64,000 nt of DNA from Onchocerca lupi (Eukaryota > Nematoda > Chromadorea > Rhabditida > Onchocercidae). The translations under genes were made by a program, and so were the position numbers. Each line of letters begins with the position of its first letter. The stretch's first letter is position 1. Below the pieces are notes generated by a model that was given only the letters and a program-made list of their open reading frames with translations, did not search any database and was not told the origin of the DNA. Shown in pieces: positions 1 through 12,800 of this stretch. The DNA lies in the NCBI GenBank assembly GCA_028564675.1, contig JAOVVO010000333.1, positions 1-64,000 of the forward strand, read 5' to 3'.

Positions 1-1760
1 ATATTCATATATATTTGTGAGTGCATTTGTGCTCGCAGGGATTTTCTATGCATATTAAATTTTGTTGTAATATGCTATTTATGTCTGTTATTTGACTAGA
101 TGAATTGTTTTTTGGAAGTTAATGAGATAAAAACAAATCAGTGCTGTTTTATATTATCTTATATTACTGCAGAGAGAAATAGTTTATTTAGTTTTACTGA
201 ATGAATTCATCTTACATTAACCATTCTTTGGTGATATTTATGGAGTTATAAGAAATGGAATTTTTTATTATTTGATAGAAAACTCTGGGTAACTTTAAAC
301 ATATTTTTATGCAGTTAAACAAATAGTACAATATTCTCACTTTATTCTCAAGAAATTCTCACTCTTTTCTGCATGATAAACGCTTGCTAATTATCATCAC
401 TAATCCGACAACAACCATTATTAACTCGAATCACTTCTATTCCAATTTGATTTTCTTGAAAACCGGCTGCTGTATACCATACATACCATCACTTGTTTCA
501 ATCGAAGATTTAACCAATGACTAGGACCACATGTTGTGCTGTAGGTGAATTGGAATAGAACAGAATAGAATTGAGCATGACGATTGCAAGTATTGAAGAG
601 AGAAAGCACAGATCGGTTTGATGATCATATGTGAACGGCAAGCACGACGAATACATGAAAATTTGTCAGAGCTCTCGACAAATATTTGAAAATGTTCGAA
701 GTGTTGTTGTTGTTGTTGTTGTTAGATGGTCGAAGTGTAGCAACAGTGAATGTTTTTCCCTGTGCATCAATGTGTCCATCATTATGGTGCATTCGTCTGA
801 CATAACTTTTCTTGTCATTGAAGAAAATAATTGCTTAGCTGACTGTTCCATTGATTGATAGGTCCAATTTCGTGGGATTTTTACTTTCATCATTTATCAC
901 TCCGAAATTAGAAATTTCATCTTACTTTCAAAATTTGCTCATGAATATAAAATTTGTTTGGATAGAATAATTTCATTTAAATAAGCAAATTGTAAATTAA
1001 ATCTCAAAGCCTTATATTTATTGTTTTATTATCAGCGAACAGTTCTTCATTGTTTTAATTCTTTAGTCCCAACTTGACTTTTTCGATATCCATCCGGAAA
1101 GATAACTGAGATCGCAGATTCAGTACAATCAGATAGAAAAATCGATAGTATCTGTATACCGAGTTAAAATGATACTAAACGAATACGAGAAAAGTGTCAT
1201 TTTCAAGCGACACCGTAGCATTTCAAACTTTGGTGTTTCAATTGCAACGAATCTAAACATTTTTCTCTACGTTATCTAACCATGCTATATCTAGCAGTAT
1301 ATAGTTTCTCATCTGTTTACTCACATTGTGCTTTTTTATGACGTCACGAGACTTTCCCTTTCCACCTTATCAAGTGGAATGCGAATGGAGGAACTGCTGT
1401 GAAGTCATCCGGAAGTTGGATATTTTTGATATATATTCGAAAACTTCGTGTAATATTCAAGCATTCGACGAATTCTTTTTGCTCTATGATTCCCGAACCA
1501 TAAAAAATTAAATTTTTAATTCACAAAATCGAATCTTTAGTTTATAAGAAGGGAAAAAATGGAAGATCTAACACTGTTCCTTTTGAGCTTGCCTTGCTTC
1601 TAAAATGAAATTTGTTTCTTAAGATTTGTCCAACTTAGCGAACGATTCGCATTTGTCGTTACTTTTTTTGTAGAGTTAGGAGAGAAAAAAGAGTAGTTCT
1701 ACAGAATGGAAATTTCGGAGAAATAAACGAATAAAAAAGTTCAAGGTCACCCGACTAAAA
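1..1760. other. non-coding upstream region
   Basis: I see no convincing exon here. The stretch is AT-rich, with a GTT microsatellite at about 703-723 and several GATA/TATC motifs between about 1080 and 1300, including a close GATA/TATC pair near 1143. It lies upstream of the exchange-factor gene and could hold its promoter, but no core promoter element is clear. Short open frames on both strands at 421-893 share low-complexity sequence and look accidental. Confidence 0.5.
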
Positions 1761-1773
1761 GATGCATTTGCAG
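1760..1773 (+). promoter_or_regulatory. possible trans-splice acceptor
   Basis: A GCATTTGCAG acceptor-like sequence ends at 1773, 62 bases before the first ATG of the exchange-factor gene. No donor-bearing exon is evident upstream. In nematodes such an orphan acceptor just ahead of the start codon is usually the spliced-leader addition site. This is inferred from the sequence pattern only. Confidence 0.35.
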
Positions 1774-1835
1774 GAAGAAGAGGTGACAATTAATCCGAGC
1801 AGCTAGCCTTACCTGCTGCTGCTTAATCTAATGTA

Positions 1836-4800
1836 ATGATGGCTACCACTCCAGATCGATCACTGATTCAGAAATTATCTTCACTGCCTACTGTAGATTT
1901 GCAGGGTGGAACTTTGCTCGATGTAAAAGAGGTTTCTTTTTTAAAATTGTCGTATGTCTGTTGAGCAATGCTCACTGAATTCTAAAGGTTGGTTAATATG
2001 TTTGCGCTACTTCTAACAATTTCAAAACTGCTTGCAGTTCGATGAAATTGACGAAACAGATGGCTGCAAGGTACACGTCACTGAGTACCACATCCTCTCT
2101 GCAGATGGTCAGGAAGAAATGACGAAAACTTGTCGAAGGAAATTAAAAATTGAATGTAATCAAAGTACCAGAAAAACCGAAATTGCTAACGGTAAGTGCA
2201 AATGGATCAGCCGCTTGTTTTGCAGCGGTTCCACAGTAGAGCTAATAGTTAGCTTCAGTTTAGATGAATAAAATTTTCGAAAAATTTGGTGAAATTGAGA
2301 TGTTTTTTAATAGTTCAATTTTGAATATTCTATTTTTAGGTCGGGAAGCTTTGATTGAAGAAAAAACTGAACGATTATTTGGTGATATCGATGGTTTCCG
2401 GCAGCCAATAGTCCTCGTTGATAGATCCAAAGCCCTTATGGATTTTTCTAATTCCGAGGTATTCCTTGCACATTTAGCAAAAAAAAAAATCTAGATTTAT
2501 ATATTTTTTTAAATGGTTGTAGTTGAAAAAGCAAATGAAATAAAAGTTAGATTTTCAGGATTCAGCAATTAGTGCCGTGTTGCAAAAGACACAGGAAAAA
2601 TTTTTTAATATGTTAAATGAACAGAAAGATCAGCTTATAAATATGTTTCCTGAACTGTTTTCTGAGATGAGAGCAACTTCATCGCTTTTGGACACTCCAC
2701 AAACTGAAGTTGAAACGATTGTTAATCCAGATGGTAGTACAACAACCCGAATGCGCTCTTCCAGAGCTTACAGGTTAATTTAAATAAATGTTGCTCATGG
2801 ATTTATCTTTCGATTGCTTGCATATTGTTGTGCAATCTTTTCAAACAAATGATTATGAAAGAACAGTTTTCCTTCAGTAACAGATATGTAGCGCTATATG
2901 CCTGTGGTTTTCCTGAGGAAATCTTAGATTTAAATATTTGTAAACCTTTTCATTCATTTCTTTCGAATTTACCGATTTCGTCCGAAACTTTTAACTAAAT
3001 TGAAAGATTAAACTTTGTTCGAATTTAAATTAAGTGTCCATTGGAAAATGTATATCTTTGGGACAAAAATGAGCATTTCATTTTTCCAAAACTTTTGAAA
3101 GTTTAAGAATGCAAATCCTTCGCTTCTGGAATAATGTTTCTAATGTAATGCATTAAGTAGAATTATGATATTAAAACTAATACTCATTTTATTACGATTT
3201 AAAATCCATTTCTGATTTTTGATAAATTCCTTACTTTAGTACGCGTTTTTCAAAACACGAAATGTACATAAATGGTGTGAAGCAAGAATCCAAGAGTAAA
3301 TTCAGAGCTTTTATGGAATATAAGGGTATGTTTCATTTGTGCATAAGAATTAAATTTCATCTTGACAAAAATTTCAGGATTTCTTATTATGGAAATAATT
3401 TTGACTTCATGTCTAACTACTCTTAATAATTATTAATTTTTATTTTATTTCAGGTCCAGATGGTGGCTTCAGAGTAAAACTGCGTGATACTTCTGGGGAT
3501 GATCTTTCGGAAGAAGAAGCAGATGATATGAGCGATGAAATTATCACGGATACACAATCGCAAATCTCAGAAATCCCAGACACACAGTCAGTGATGATCT
3601 CAGGGGGAAGCTTGAATCGAGTACCAGCAATGAAAGAAAAAATCAAGAAACGTACCGAAAAAGCGTGGCTTGCTGCCAAAGAATTAGTTGATTCGGAACA
3701 GCGATACGTTGACAAACTTCGCTTACTTGATGAAGTATAATTTAAATGTCTCTATTATGCTTTTATTTATTAACTGAACTGAACTTTGAATAAGTCATCA
3801 TCAAAGTAGCGTAATTCCAAATGTAGTTTCTAAAGTGGATAAATGAACAGAAAATATCATACTCTCTTATTTTAATTCACTTTCTAATCCTTTTTGCAGA
3901 CATTCCGGAAAAAAGTTGATGAGGAAAAAATCCTGGAAAGAGATAGAATAACACAGCTTTTTTCAAATATATCCAGTCTGCATCAGTTCCACAATACCCA
4001 TTTATTACCTGCACTAATGGAAAGTTCGCGAGATTGGCATACTACACATAGGTATGGAGCAGTTCGTTTATTATTTTCATTGCGTTTATTTTTCTTAAGA
4101 TATTCCTTATGATCTAATTTTATCAATTGATTCAAATATTTTAAGGCCGCAAATTTAGGGTCCTAAGCTTAATGTAGAACTTATGAATTAGTAGGACAAT
4201 GCCCTTTATACATTCCATATGAATATTTATGTTGTTTCATTGTTTATGTTTTTAAGAATCAGTGGTGTTCTTCGAAAACGTGCTCCTTTCTTGAAAATGT
4301 ATTCCGAATACACAAACAATTATAAACGAGCGACCAAAGTTTTCGATGAATGTTTGAAGAAGAAACGACGTTTCGCACAAATTGTCCACGAAATTGAGGT
4401 TTTTGTTTTAAAAACATCTGCCTGAAAAATATTAACTTTAAGTGCAAGATCTCATTATTTTCTCATCATCCGGCTTTCAAAAAATCAAAGTGTGGAATAG
4501 ACCTGTAAGACGAATCAAACGTTCAAAAATCCATTTTATTCACTTTTTTGTAGACAAAACCGGAATGTGAAAATCTACCTCTGGTTTCGCATTTGATATG
4601 TCCAGTACAACGTGTCATGCGATATCAGTTATTATTACAGGTAATAATTTGGTTTTCAGACTATTTATTTCAGTGGTCAAAATCCATGCTTAAGTTAGCA
4701 CTAGATTTTTACTCATTGATCCTGATTGGCCAGCAAATCTTTACTTTCATGCATGAATAAAAAGAGATGTCGTTCTGTTTGGAGAAATGATTATAAGGAA

Positions 4801-7432
4801 AAAATTTATAAAATAGCTTTTTTTTCAAAGGAATACAAGAAGCATCTGGATCCTTCAGATGTTGATTACGATGATACAGAAGCTGCTCTGGAATTAGTGC
4901 TCGACGCCGCAAGTCATGCAAACGAGATGATGCGAAAATTGGTATGTGTAATGTTGTTTGCATTCATACCGAAATAATTGAACTGAGAATTTAAAATTAG
5001 TGATACTGACTTTTAGGATCGTTACAAAAATGTGCTAGAAGTTCAAGAGCAGTTAGGCAATGCAGTATCTTTAGTATCACCCGGTCGCGAGTTAATCCGG
5101 AAAGGAAAAGTGATGAAGGTAAGCAATTCCTGATAATTCTTGAAAGGTGAAGCTTGCTATTTCCCATCATTTATAATTCCATGCAGTAATTACAAAACAC
5201 ATACTTATGGCCACTTTAATTTTTCTTAAATCCTTTGATTAAAAAAAAGAAAATTTTGTAATTTCATTGTCAAAGACTTGTATATATATTTAAATCGAAT
5301 ATGTAAATAAATTTAAAGCTAAAGTTGTTCAGAAAGAGATATAATTATTATTTTGAAGATATTGTCGTCATCGGAAAAGACTGAAGAACGACATTTGTTT
5401 CTTTTCAATGATTTGTTACTCCTTGCTTCGGAAAGGACATTACCGGGTTTTGCTAAACTGAAGGTTCGGGCAATATTCGACACAACATTAGCTCAGGTCT
5501 GTTTTATTACCGCTTTCTTTTTAATGTTGAAAAAACGATTGGTCATTTAATAAAGTGATTAATGCATGATTATACAGCTAGTTATATAACGAACGGATGA
5601 CAACAACTTCGTCATGTCAGGTGGATAGTAAATATAATTCCATGTTGAATTAACTAATTTTCCTTGCATATGACAGAAATAGAGATCTAACCGGAAAAAA
5701 AAAAGCGCATTTGCTCTCACTGTAAAGTCAGTGAAGGAATCTTATTTTGTGCATTGGGAAAAAGTGTTGTTGATGATACATGAAGATTTACAATTTAAAT
5801 TTGCAAACATATGGCAGTTTTGAAAATGATAGTTATAGTGAAAAACGTTTCCTTTTTTTTTTCCTGCTCTTTTTGAAAACTTGAATGAATTGCTTTCAGA
5901 TTTGTGAAGGTGATAACCTTGAACGCGAAAATTCGTTCTATGTGCGTGGTTCTGACTCGCCAACTGGTCCATCTCGGTAAATTTTTTAAGTTCAAATATA
6001 TTTGTCGTTTCATCTTTTTTTTTTTTTTTTTTTTTGAATATTGTGATTTTACAGCTGTGTAGAACTGATGACCGAAAACAGCAAAGAAAAAAGTAGTTGG
6101 ATAGATGCGGTATGGAATGTTATCAGTGAAAGTTTATCGCGCAAGAAATCATTCAGTCCGCCGGTATCATTTATAGTATCCACTAATTTAGATGTAGTTT
6201 GGCAACATTGATGGTTTACTTGCATCACTTAAAATATATGGAAAACACAGTATTGATGTTTTTAGTTCATAACTTCAGCAGAGTGATAAGGGCAGACCTC
6301 CCGATTCGTCAGCCCAAGGTATTTTACAGATAGCGAGTCTCGCATCTTCGCGATCTGAAAATCGTTGCTGCGCGAAATGTGACGCCGAATTCTCATTCAT
6401 CTCGAAGGGTATCGCATGTGCTCATTGCTCGCATCGGTTCTGCAAAAAATGTTTCGGGAAGTTACGTCACGAAGATAAAAACATGCGTATCTGTGACATT
6501 TGCTTGCGACAACGCGTGAGTCATTTAGGATGAAATTTTTCAAGTGAAGAAACTAATAGGATGTGATTATACCATACTTGGGAAAGTGTGGATGATGCAT
6601 TAAGTGAATACTCTTGAAATGGTGCGTTCCATTCATTTCCCTCGCAACTATTTTAAATCGATCAGCTTGATAGAGCTTCATCTTTATCAGAGTTCAAACT
6701 GAAATTTTGTTTAGTTTGATTGGTCAGGAAAAAAAACTATAAATTTAAAATGTCTGAAGGTGCATAAATCATTTAATTACAAATGTGGAATTTTAGGACA
6801 GACATGAATCAACTCGTTGTTAATATATTTAATGATCAGTAATAATCACGAATTTTAAGGAGTACTCTCAAACAAAAGAAAGCCAGGTGAGAATACGAAC
6901 GAACCCGCTGTCACTAGGAGCTAAAGAAGGTGAAATACTACAAGCCAGTAATGTTAAATTTCGTGGTCCGTTAAATAAACCGTTAAAGAGGTACTTCGTT
7001 GTGCGTAAGGACTTCTGTTTATATTCCTATGCTTCTGACAATGTGAGTTCCTTTTCTTATTTAACTTTGACAAATTATAATCAAACTTTTAAATTCTTAA
7101 GTCGGGAGAGTTTATAAGCTAACGAGATCAAGATGCTTTGTAATGTTTTGTATTTTTTGGCTTTGCATATATGGCAGTGAAGTCTGAAACAGCTGGGATG
7201 ATCTTTTATGAACGATCCCGATAAATATTTATAGGCAGAGAGTGCCCTTGCAATGCTTCCGCTTCCTGGATGTGAAGTTAAGATGAGTAATGAGCGACAT
7301 ACATTTACTATAAAACATATGCAACGGCAATACATGATTTGTGTGGAAAGCGAAGAAGCACAAATCAAATGGATGGCCGTTCTCGATCTCGCTTCAAATG
7401 CTGTACTCAGGGATAAGATCAATTCTTCGTGA
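1836..7432 (+). CDS. FGD/EXC-5-like Rho-family GEF (DH-PH-FYVE-PH)
   Basis: Seventeen exons join in phase to an 828-residue protein: 1836-1931, 2038-2191, 2340-2458, 2559-2773, 3240-3325, 3454-3734, 3900-4051, 4257-4398, 4554-4640, 4831-4941, 5017-5118, 5359-5496, 5900-5976, 6055-6163, 6279-6515, 6860-7042, 7235-7432. A DH domain (about residues 295-490) carries the core ICPVQRVMRYQLLLQ. A PH domain follows (about 505-615, LFLFNDLLLLAS), then a FYVE-type zinc finger (about 650-705) and a second PH (about 715-822) ending near a conserved Trp (IKWMAVL). This order is that of the FGD family, which activates Cdc42-type GTPases at membranes; the C. elegans member EXC-5 shapes the excretory canal. 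The N-terminal 290 residues are acidic/serine-rich without a known domain. Two ATGs are adjacent at 1836 and 1839. The FYVE basic motif is missing (see findings). Family assignment is firm; orthology to exc-5 is inferred. Confidence 0.92.
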
Positions 7433-8379
7433 TCATACTCTCTGATAATGCCGTTCGTTTAATTGAAAATTGCATCCAGAAGAATTTTGTTCTTGTAATA
7501 TGATTTATGTTATCTTAATTTTCTCTTCTTAGAGATCTTTTGTATCTCCTATTTTCGTTATGATGGAAATTCGAAAATGGGTTAGTGATTTTCTTTTTTA
7601 GAAAGCCGCAAAAAGTGATTTCGGCAAGTTGCAAAGAAATAAGAGAAAAGCAATGTCTGCTGACAAGAAAATCAATTAAAAGCAATAAGCAATTAGGTGA
7701 CTGGGTAATGGACACACATATAATGCCATATTTTCATCAAAGTTGCAAAGTAGCAATTATTGCTATTTTACGCAAATATTGATTTGCTGAAATATATTAA
7801 AAAAGCTGTTTTCCACTGTCATCTTGATTTTGAAAATGCCCTTTTCTAAAAAAAAAAAAGAAAAAAAACTAGTGATTCCTCGGATTCCTTAGAAGTGGAA
7901 TAGTTGTTTCAAGCAAAACCTAAATTATTCGAAGCTTTTATTTGTACTTTTTTTCAGTTTTTGCTGCTATACAATTTTCCGTAATTGCGGTTGTTATTGT
8001 AATGCATTCCAATCGGTACAAATAATTTGTACATAATTATTGATCTAATTGATTTAAAAGTAAAAAATATTCTTGCGAATGAAAATAACAGATATATATG
8101 AATGGTGTGCAATATAAAAAAAAAAAATACTGGCAAACAAGGTTATTGATTACCGTGATTTCATACTATCACTCATATTTTGTTATAAGACTTTTTCGCT
8201 GTATTTGATATTTCGTCTTAAATTCTAGAATACTTGCTTTGAATTCAAAGATCGAACTCTATGATCAAACAGCATTCCGGATGGTTAGCCAAAATAATCC
8301 TGAAAATTTAAGTTGCAATTTAAGATAAATGGATAATTGAAGCAAAATTTAGTCCTTCTGCTCTATAACTTTATCGTCT
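7433..8379. other. convergent 3' intergenic region
   Basis: This 947-base spacer lies between the stop codons of two converging genes and must hold both 3' ends. A TTTATT at about 7937-7942 reads AATAAA on the minus strand and could end the giant minus-strand transcript. I see no canonical AATAAA for the plus gene. No exon was recognised. Confidence 0.5.
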
Positions 8380-9878
8380 TTAAATTTTAACAATACGGAC
8401 CTCATCATCGCTTTCTTCACCTTTGTTTTCCTCGTCCTTATTTTCATCACGTAAAATACCGCTTGTTTCCTTGATGGAAATGTCGCTAGCTCCTGGGAGA
8501 AATAATTTATACTCAGTGGGCTCTGCATACATCTCATGTAAGGGTATTCGTAGATTCCAATTTCGATAAGCATCAAATCGTTGTTGAAAGCTAAATAAAA
8601 AAAAAAAAAAACTAATGTATTTGATAAAACCAAGAAGACCTGCTAATGTTCCCAGATCTTCCAAAAAAAAGAAGTACTATTTCATAACGAATCCTTTTTA
8701 TCCCAGAAAGGTTATGCGCGGTTATAACAGTTATTAAAAATCATTGAACTTTGTTTACCGCGAGGTTTGATTTTCTTCGAAAGCTGAAGCTTGCAAATTT
8801 TGTCCGTAATTCTCTGGATCCATAGATTTACATTGATCAGCATATTCATAGTCAGCTGAATCAATGGGAAAGCCGGATGAGTCCATTCCTCTTGCTTTCG
8901 GATCATCGCAATACTCAGCCCTCAATGTGGTGTCAACCTCAAGACGAACCCTTGAAATGGATCTGAGATTTTGATTTGAAGCCAATTCATTATTTGACAT
9001 GCGTGATGTCGCCTCCGCCATGCTGTGTAATCCATCATAAATTTCTTGATAAATTTCCACCATTTCCTATAGTACTGAGCATAATCCTCATTTAAAATTA
9101 TTCTTGTTTTTGTTAAGTTCATCCATTCATATGTACTTAAGTTTTTCATAGCATAAGTTTGTAAAACTAATCAATTTAACGAATTTCATACTTTTTTTTC
9201 AAATTTATAAATCATTAAAATAACTATGTGCAAAAACTGTTACCCGTGGTTCGGGATTTGTTGGGACGATGTCTTCAGTGAAGCCATGTGTAGCAGTAAT
9301 GTCTGTTGGTGTTATGGTAACGATTGGATATGTAAAAGAAGAATCACGGTAATAATTCTGTGTGGCGATGTGTTTTAGTCGTGTTTTTCTTACCTTGCAA
9401 AATAACGTTCGTATCCTTAAAGTAATGAATTGAGAGAGTATTTGTCAAATCCATTTATTTATTATAATTATGTAATAATTACCTGTGTGCTTATTGGTCA
9501 GAATAATATTAATTTTCTTATTTTATATGAAACCATTTCACATTGGATACGATTATTTAGAAATCTTCTTAAAATAGCTTGGATGAACATTCGTCCATCA
9601 ACGTGCATCTCTGTTCCTGTGAATTATTTAAGACTTCTAGATATTATACTTCGATCATGTCTAGTCTTAATTTGGAGAGTATAATTAATTCTATAAAATC
9701 AGATTACAAACCTCTGCCTTTGGAAGTAAAATAGGGCGAGAAATACGATAGCACAAATAAAACAAATAAATCCAAAGACTGGTCGTCGACTTGAAGTGAA
9801 GTGCTTACTGATATCAACATCTGAAACCATTGGATTCCAAAATAATGGCTTCATACATTGTCGAGGATGCACAGATCC
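8380..9878 (-). other. giant protein: membrane helix and cytoplasmic tail
   Basis: Exons 9712-9878, 9394-9415, 9244-9357, 8759-9066, 8380-8590. The helix [19 protein letters not shown] is followed by basic QRQR, the expected stop-transfer charge, so the remaining 220 or so residues are cytoplasmic. The tail contains YQEI, YDGL and YKLF, which fit the Yxx-hydrophobic endocytic/basolateral sorting motif, a tyrosine cluster (DYEYAD), and an acidic stretch near the C-terminus ([11 protein letters not shown]). No kinase or PDZ-ligand ending of the classical type is seen. A 22-base microexon (9394-9415) joins the helix exon to the tail. Confidence 0.8.
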
Positions 9879-12800
9879 CTGCAAACATGGTAGTGTCTTA
9901 TTTCTTTATGTATCCCAAATAAAATGCATTAAAGGACTGGCTTTACAATTTTATCAAATGGTGTTTCACAAGACTAATAATTTTGGCCTATTTAGAATTG
10001 ACCAAAATTATTAATCTTATGAAATACCGTTTGATAGGTTTGTAAGGCCAACTTCTTTATGCATTTTAATAAGTTACGATTCTTAAGTTTTTAAACATAT
10101 TAATAAACATGAATGAATAATCGGTCGATTTTATGACACTTGCATTCTTTTTTCATATTCTTTGCATTTATCAAAATGACTAAATTGATCAAAAAGACAA
10201 AGGAACCTACATAAATCAAAAGTTTTGAATAATGGATTGCCACAAAAACACAAGTTTCTGAATAATGGATTGCCAAAAAAATGGTTTCAAATAAAAATTG
10301 ATATTTTAAATACTCAACAATTCTTAAGCAATGGAAGTTGAACTTATTTAGGAATCTGCTGTCATTTAAAAGCTGCCGTCAAATCACACTTTTAATAGAC
10401 ATAAAAAATGAATGGTTTAGCTTATACTGTAAAAAAAAAAAGGTAAAGTGTGGAAAATAAGCATACCGTTCCCAGGGTGATAAGAGATTTCATACATTGT
10501 CGACATTCGGTTTGATTTGACTTTTCCTGAAACGGAACTAACAGAAATGTATGAGGAACATTTTATTGATTCCAAAGAACGTCCTAGATGCTTTGTACTA
10601 TCATGCTTTTTGCATTTCATATCTCCAAAAATAATCATTCATTTTAAATGTTTTCTCATTCCAGTTTTGCGGATCACTTGGAAATCGAATTCTGTAGGTG
10701 AATTCATTTCTCAATACTATATATCATAAATACCTTGCCCATGTATTTTTGTGTGAATTACTGGTAGAACGGTTTACACTTGTTTTTAAAACTACATAAT
10801 CAGTTAGGTTAAAAATTCATCTGAAAAATTTGAAGTTGTAATATAACACTTTGTATTACTTGATAGTAATTTCGAGGACAAAAGAAACATTCTGATGGCG
10901 ATGACAAATTGATATATGTTCCTGGAGGACAATCGAGCACAGTGCAGTTGCTTTGATCAACGCTTCCGTAATCAGGTGTGGTAAAGTAGTCAGGACATGG
11001 AGTACATCGAGCTTCCGCGGAATTTTCTAACCGATATTTCCCTTTTGCACATTTTACACATTGAGATTGCGCACTCATTGACATACCTGCACCACAGGTA
11101 ACCGTACAATTTGAAACATGCACTGAACCCTGAACATTATTACTATTATAAAATATGAAACCATATAAAAAGTAAAATTAAAAGTTTATAGACTGGAACA
11201 AAGCAGGAAAACAAGGTAAAAATACTCTTTTCAGTGTACTGCGAGATTCCGGACAAGCATTACATCTCAATTGTCCTGGTTGATCTTGATACATTCCTTT
11301 CGGACATTTAACACAGCTTCCTTCTTGAATGCTATAATGATAACCAGCACTGCAGTTTGCTGAAATATGATAAGCAACTTAGCAAACGGGAAAAGTTGAA
11401 TGAACATTCCGATTAAAAATGCCAACGTACAAGTTATTTACAATGGAAAGTCAATACAACATTCAGTTAAAGCACTAAGAATAGATAAATTTTATTCTTT
11501 ATGATTTTTGACATTAGAATGATATTTTAGGCTGGCCTTCCTATTTATCTATTTTCATCGATCCAGTTGATGACAAAAGACAACAAAAGCTTACGGTAAC
11601 AATCAAAAATACTCTGATAACCAATGTCTTCCATTATCGGACCAGTTATTGTGTTATTCGGACATGGAATACATTGTTTACAACCAGAATCTTTTTTATA
11701 CGTATTCTCTGGGCATGACATACATTTATCATTTGCACAATACATACCAGGCGGACATTTCACTGAAAATTATCACTAAATTGTTTAACACTAAAAATTG
11801 TCACACTGTTGCGAAGAAGAGTGCAAGCTGTGTGATCATAAATTTAAGCATTTCATTTGTTCTTTTTATTTGATTAAATTGTGATAAGGAAAAATAGGGA
11901 AAAACAAGAAAAGTGAAATGATACCACACGAGCGAGTATCATGTCCAAAAATTTGAGCAGGATAATTTTTAGAAGGACATTGCCATGATGTGTTTATATT
12001 TCCAGTATTGTTGCCGAATATTTTATTCAAATTCTCGGTTACTATAGATTTTATTGACCTTCGTGTGATACTTGAAATTTGATTTAATCAGGTTCACAAG
12101 GATCAAGGCATCAAAATAAAATAAAATCTTGGCTGACAGAAGTTATCATTTTTCATTTAAATTTATGGACTACATGATATACACTGGCAGTTTGGGTAAA
12201 GAAATTTAATAAAATTGTTCGAAGCAGGAATAATGAATAAATTAATAGGTATGATAATGATCATACTATTCAAATATGACCACGAGAATTTAATGAAAGG
12301 ATTACTTCTGTAAAACATCTTTCCGTTTTTTTTTTTCCAGGATTAAGAGAAAACGGCTTACATTGTAAGTCAATAAGTTTTAATGCTAATGTGCAAAAAA
12401 TGGTTTAGTCTAAAATCAGAAAATATTACAAAATTCATTTACTTAATAATTATGAGAAACTTACTGGACTATCATAAGTTTCGTTTTTGTTATAATAAAA
12501 AAGATGAAAAGCAACAAACTTCACAGAGATCGAATAATAAAGATCTATGTTTTCAGTTGATTTGTTAAACCCCCTTAAAATTCGATTGTTACAACTTGAA
12601 TTTGACCAGATTTTGAGTTCATTGGTACAGTTCAGAGTAGTACAGAAATGATTGAACTGTTTATTGGCATTCTGAAATGATTAGCGTTTTTCATTACCAA
12701 AAAAAAAGGTGTTTCAAACGGGCTATTCAAAGAGTTCGTAAAATTCCATTTTATCAAAGACTTGCGACTGTAAATTTTTTAAGGCATGAAACTTGGCGCA

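Noticed and set aside
421..893. Open frames on both strands
   Set aside because: They are short, share low-complexity GTT sequence and lack splice partners or domain features.
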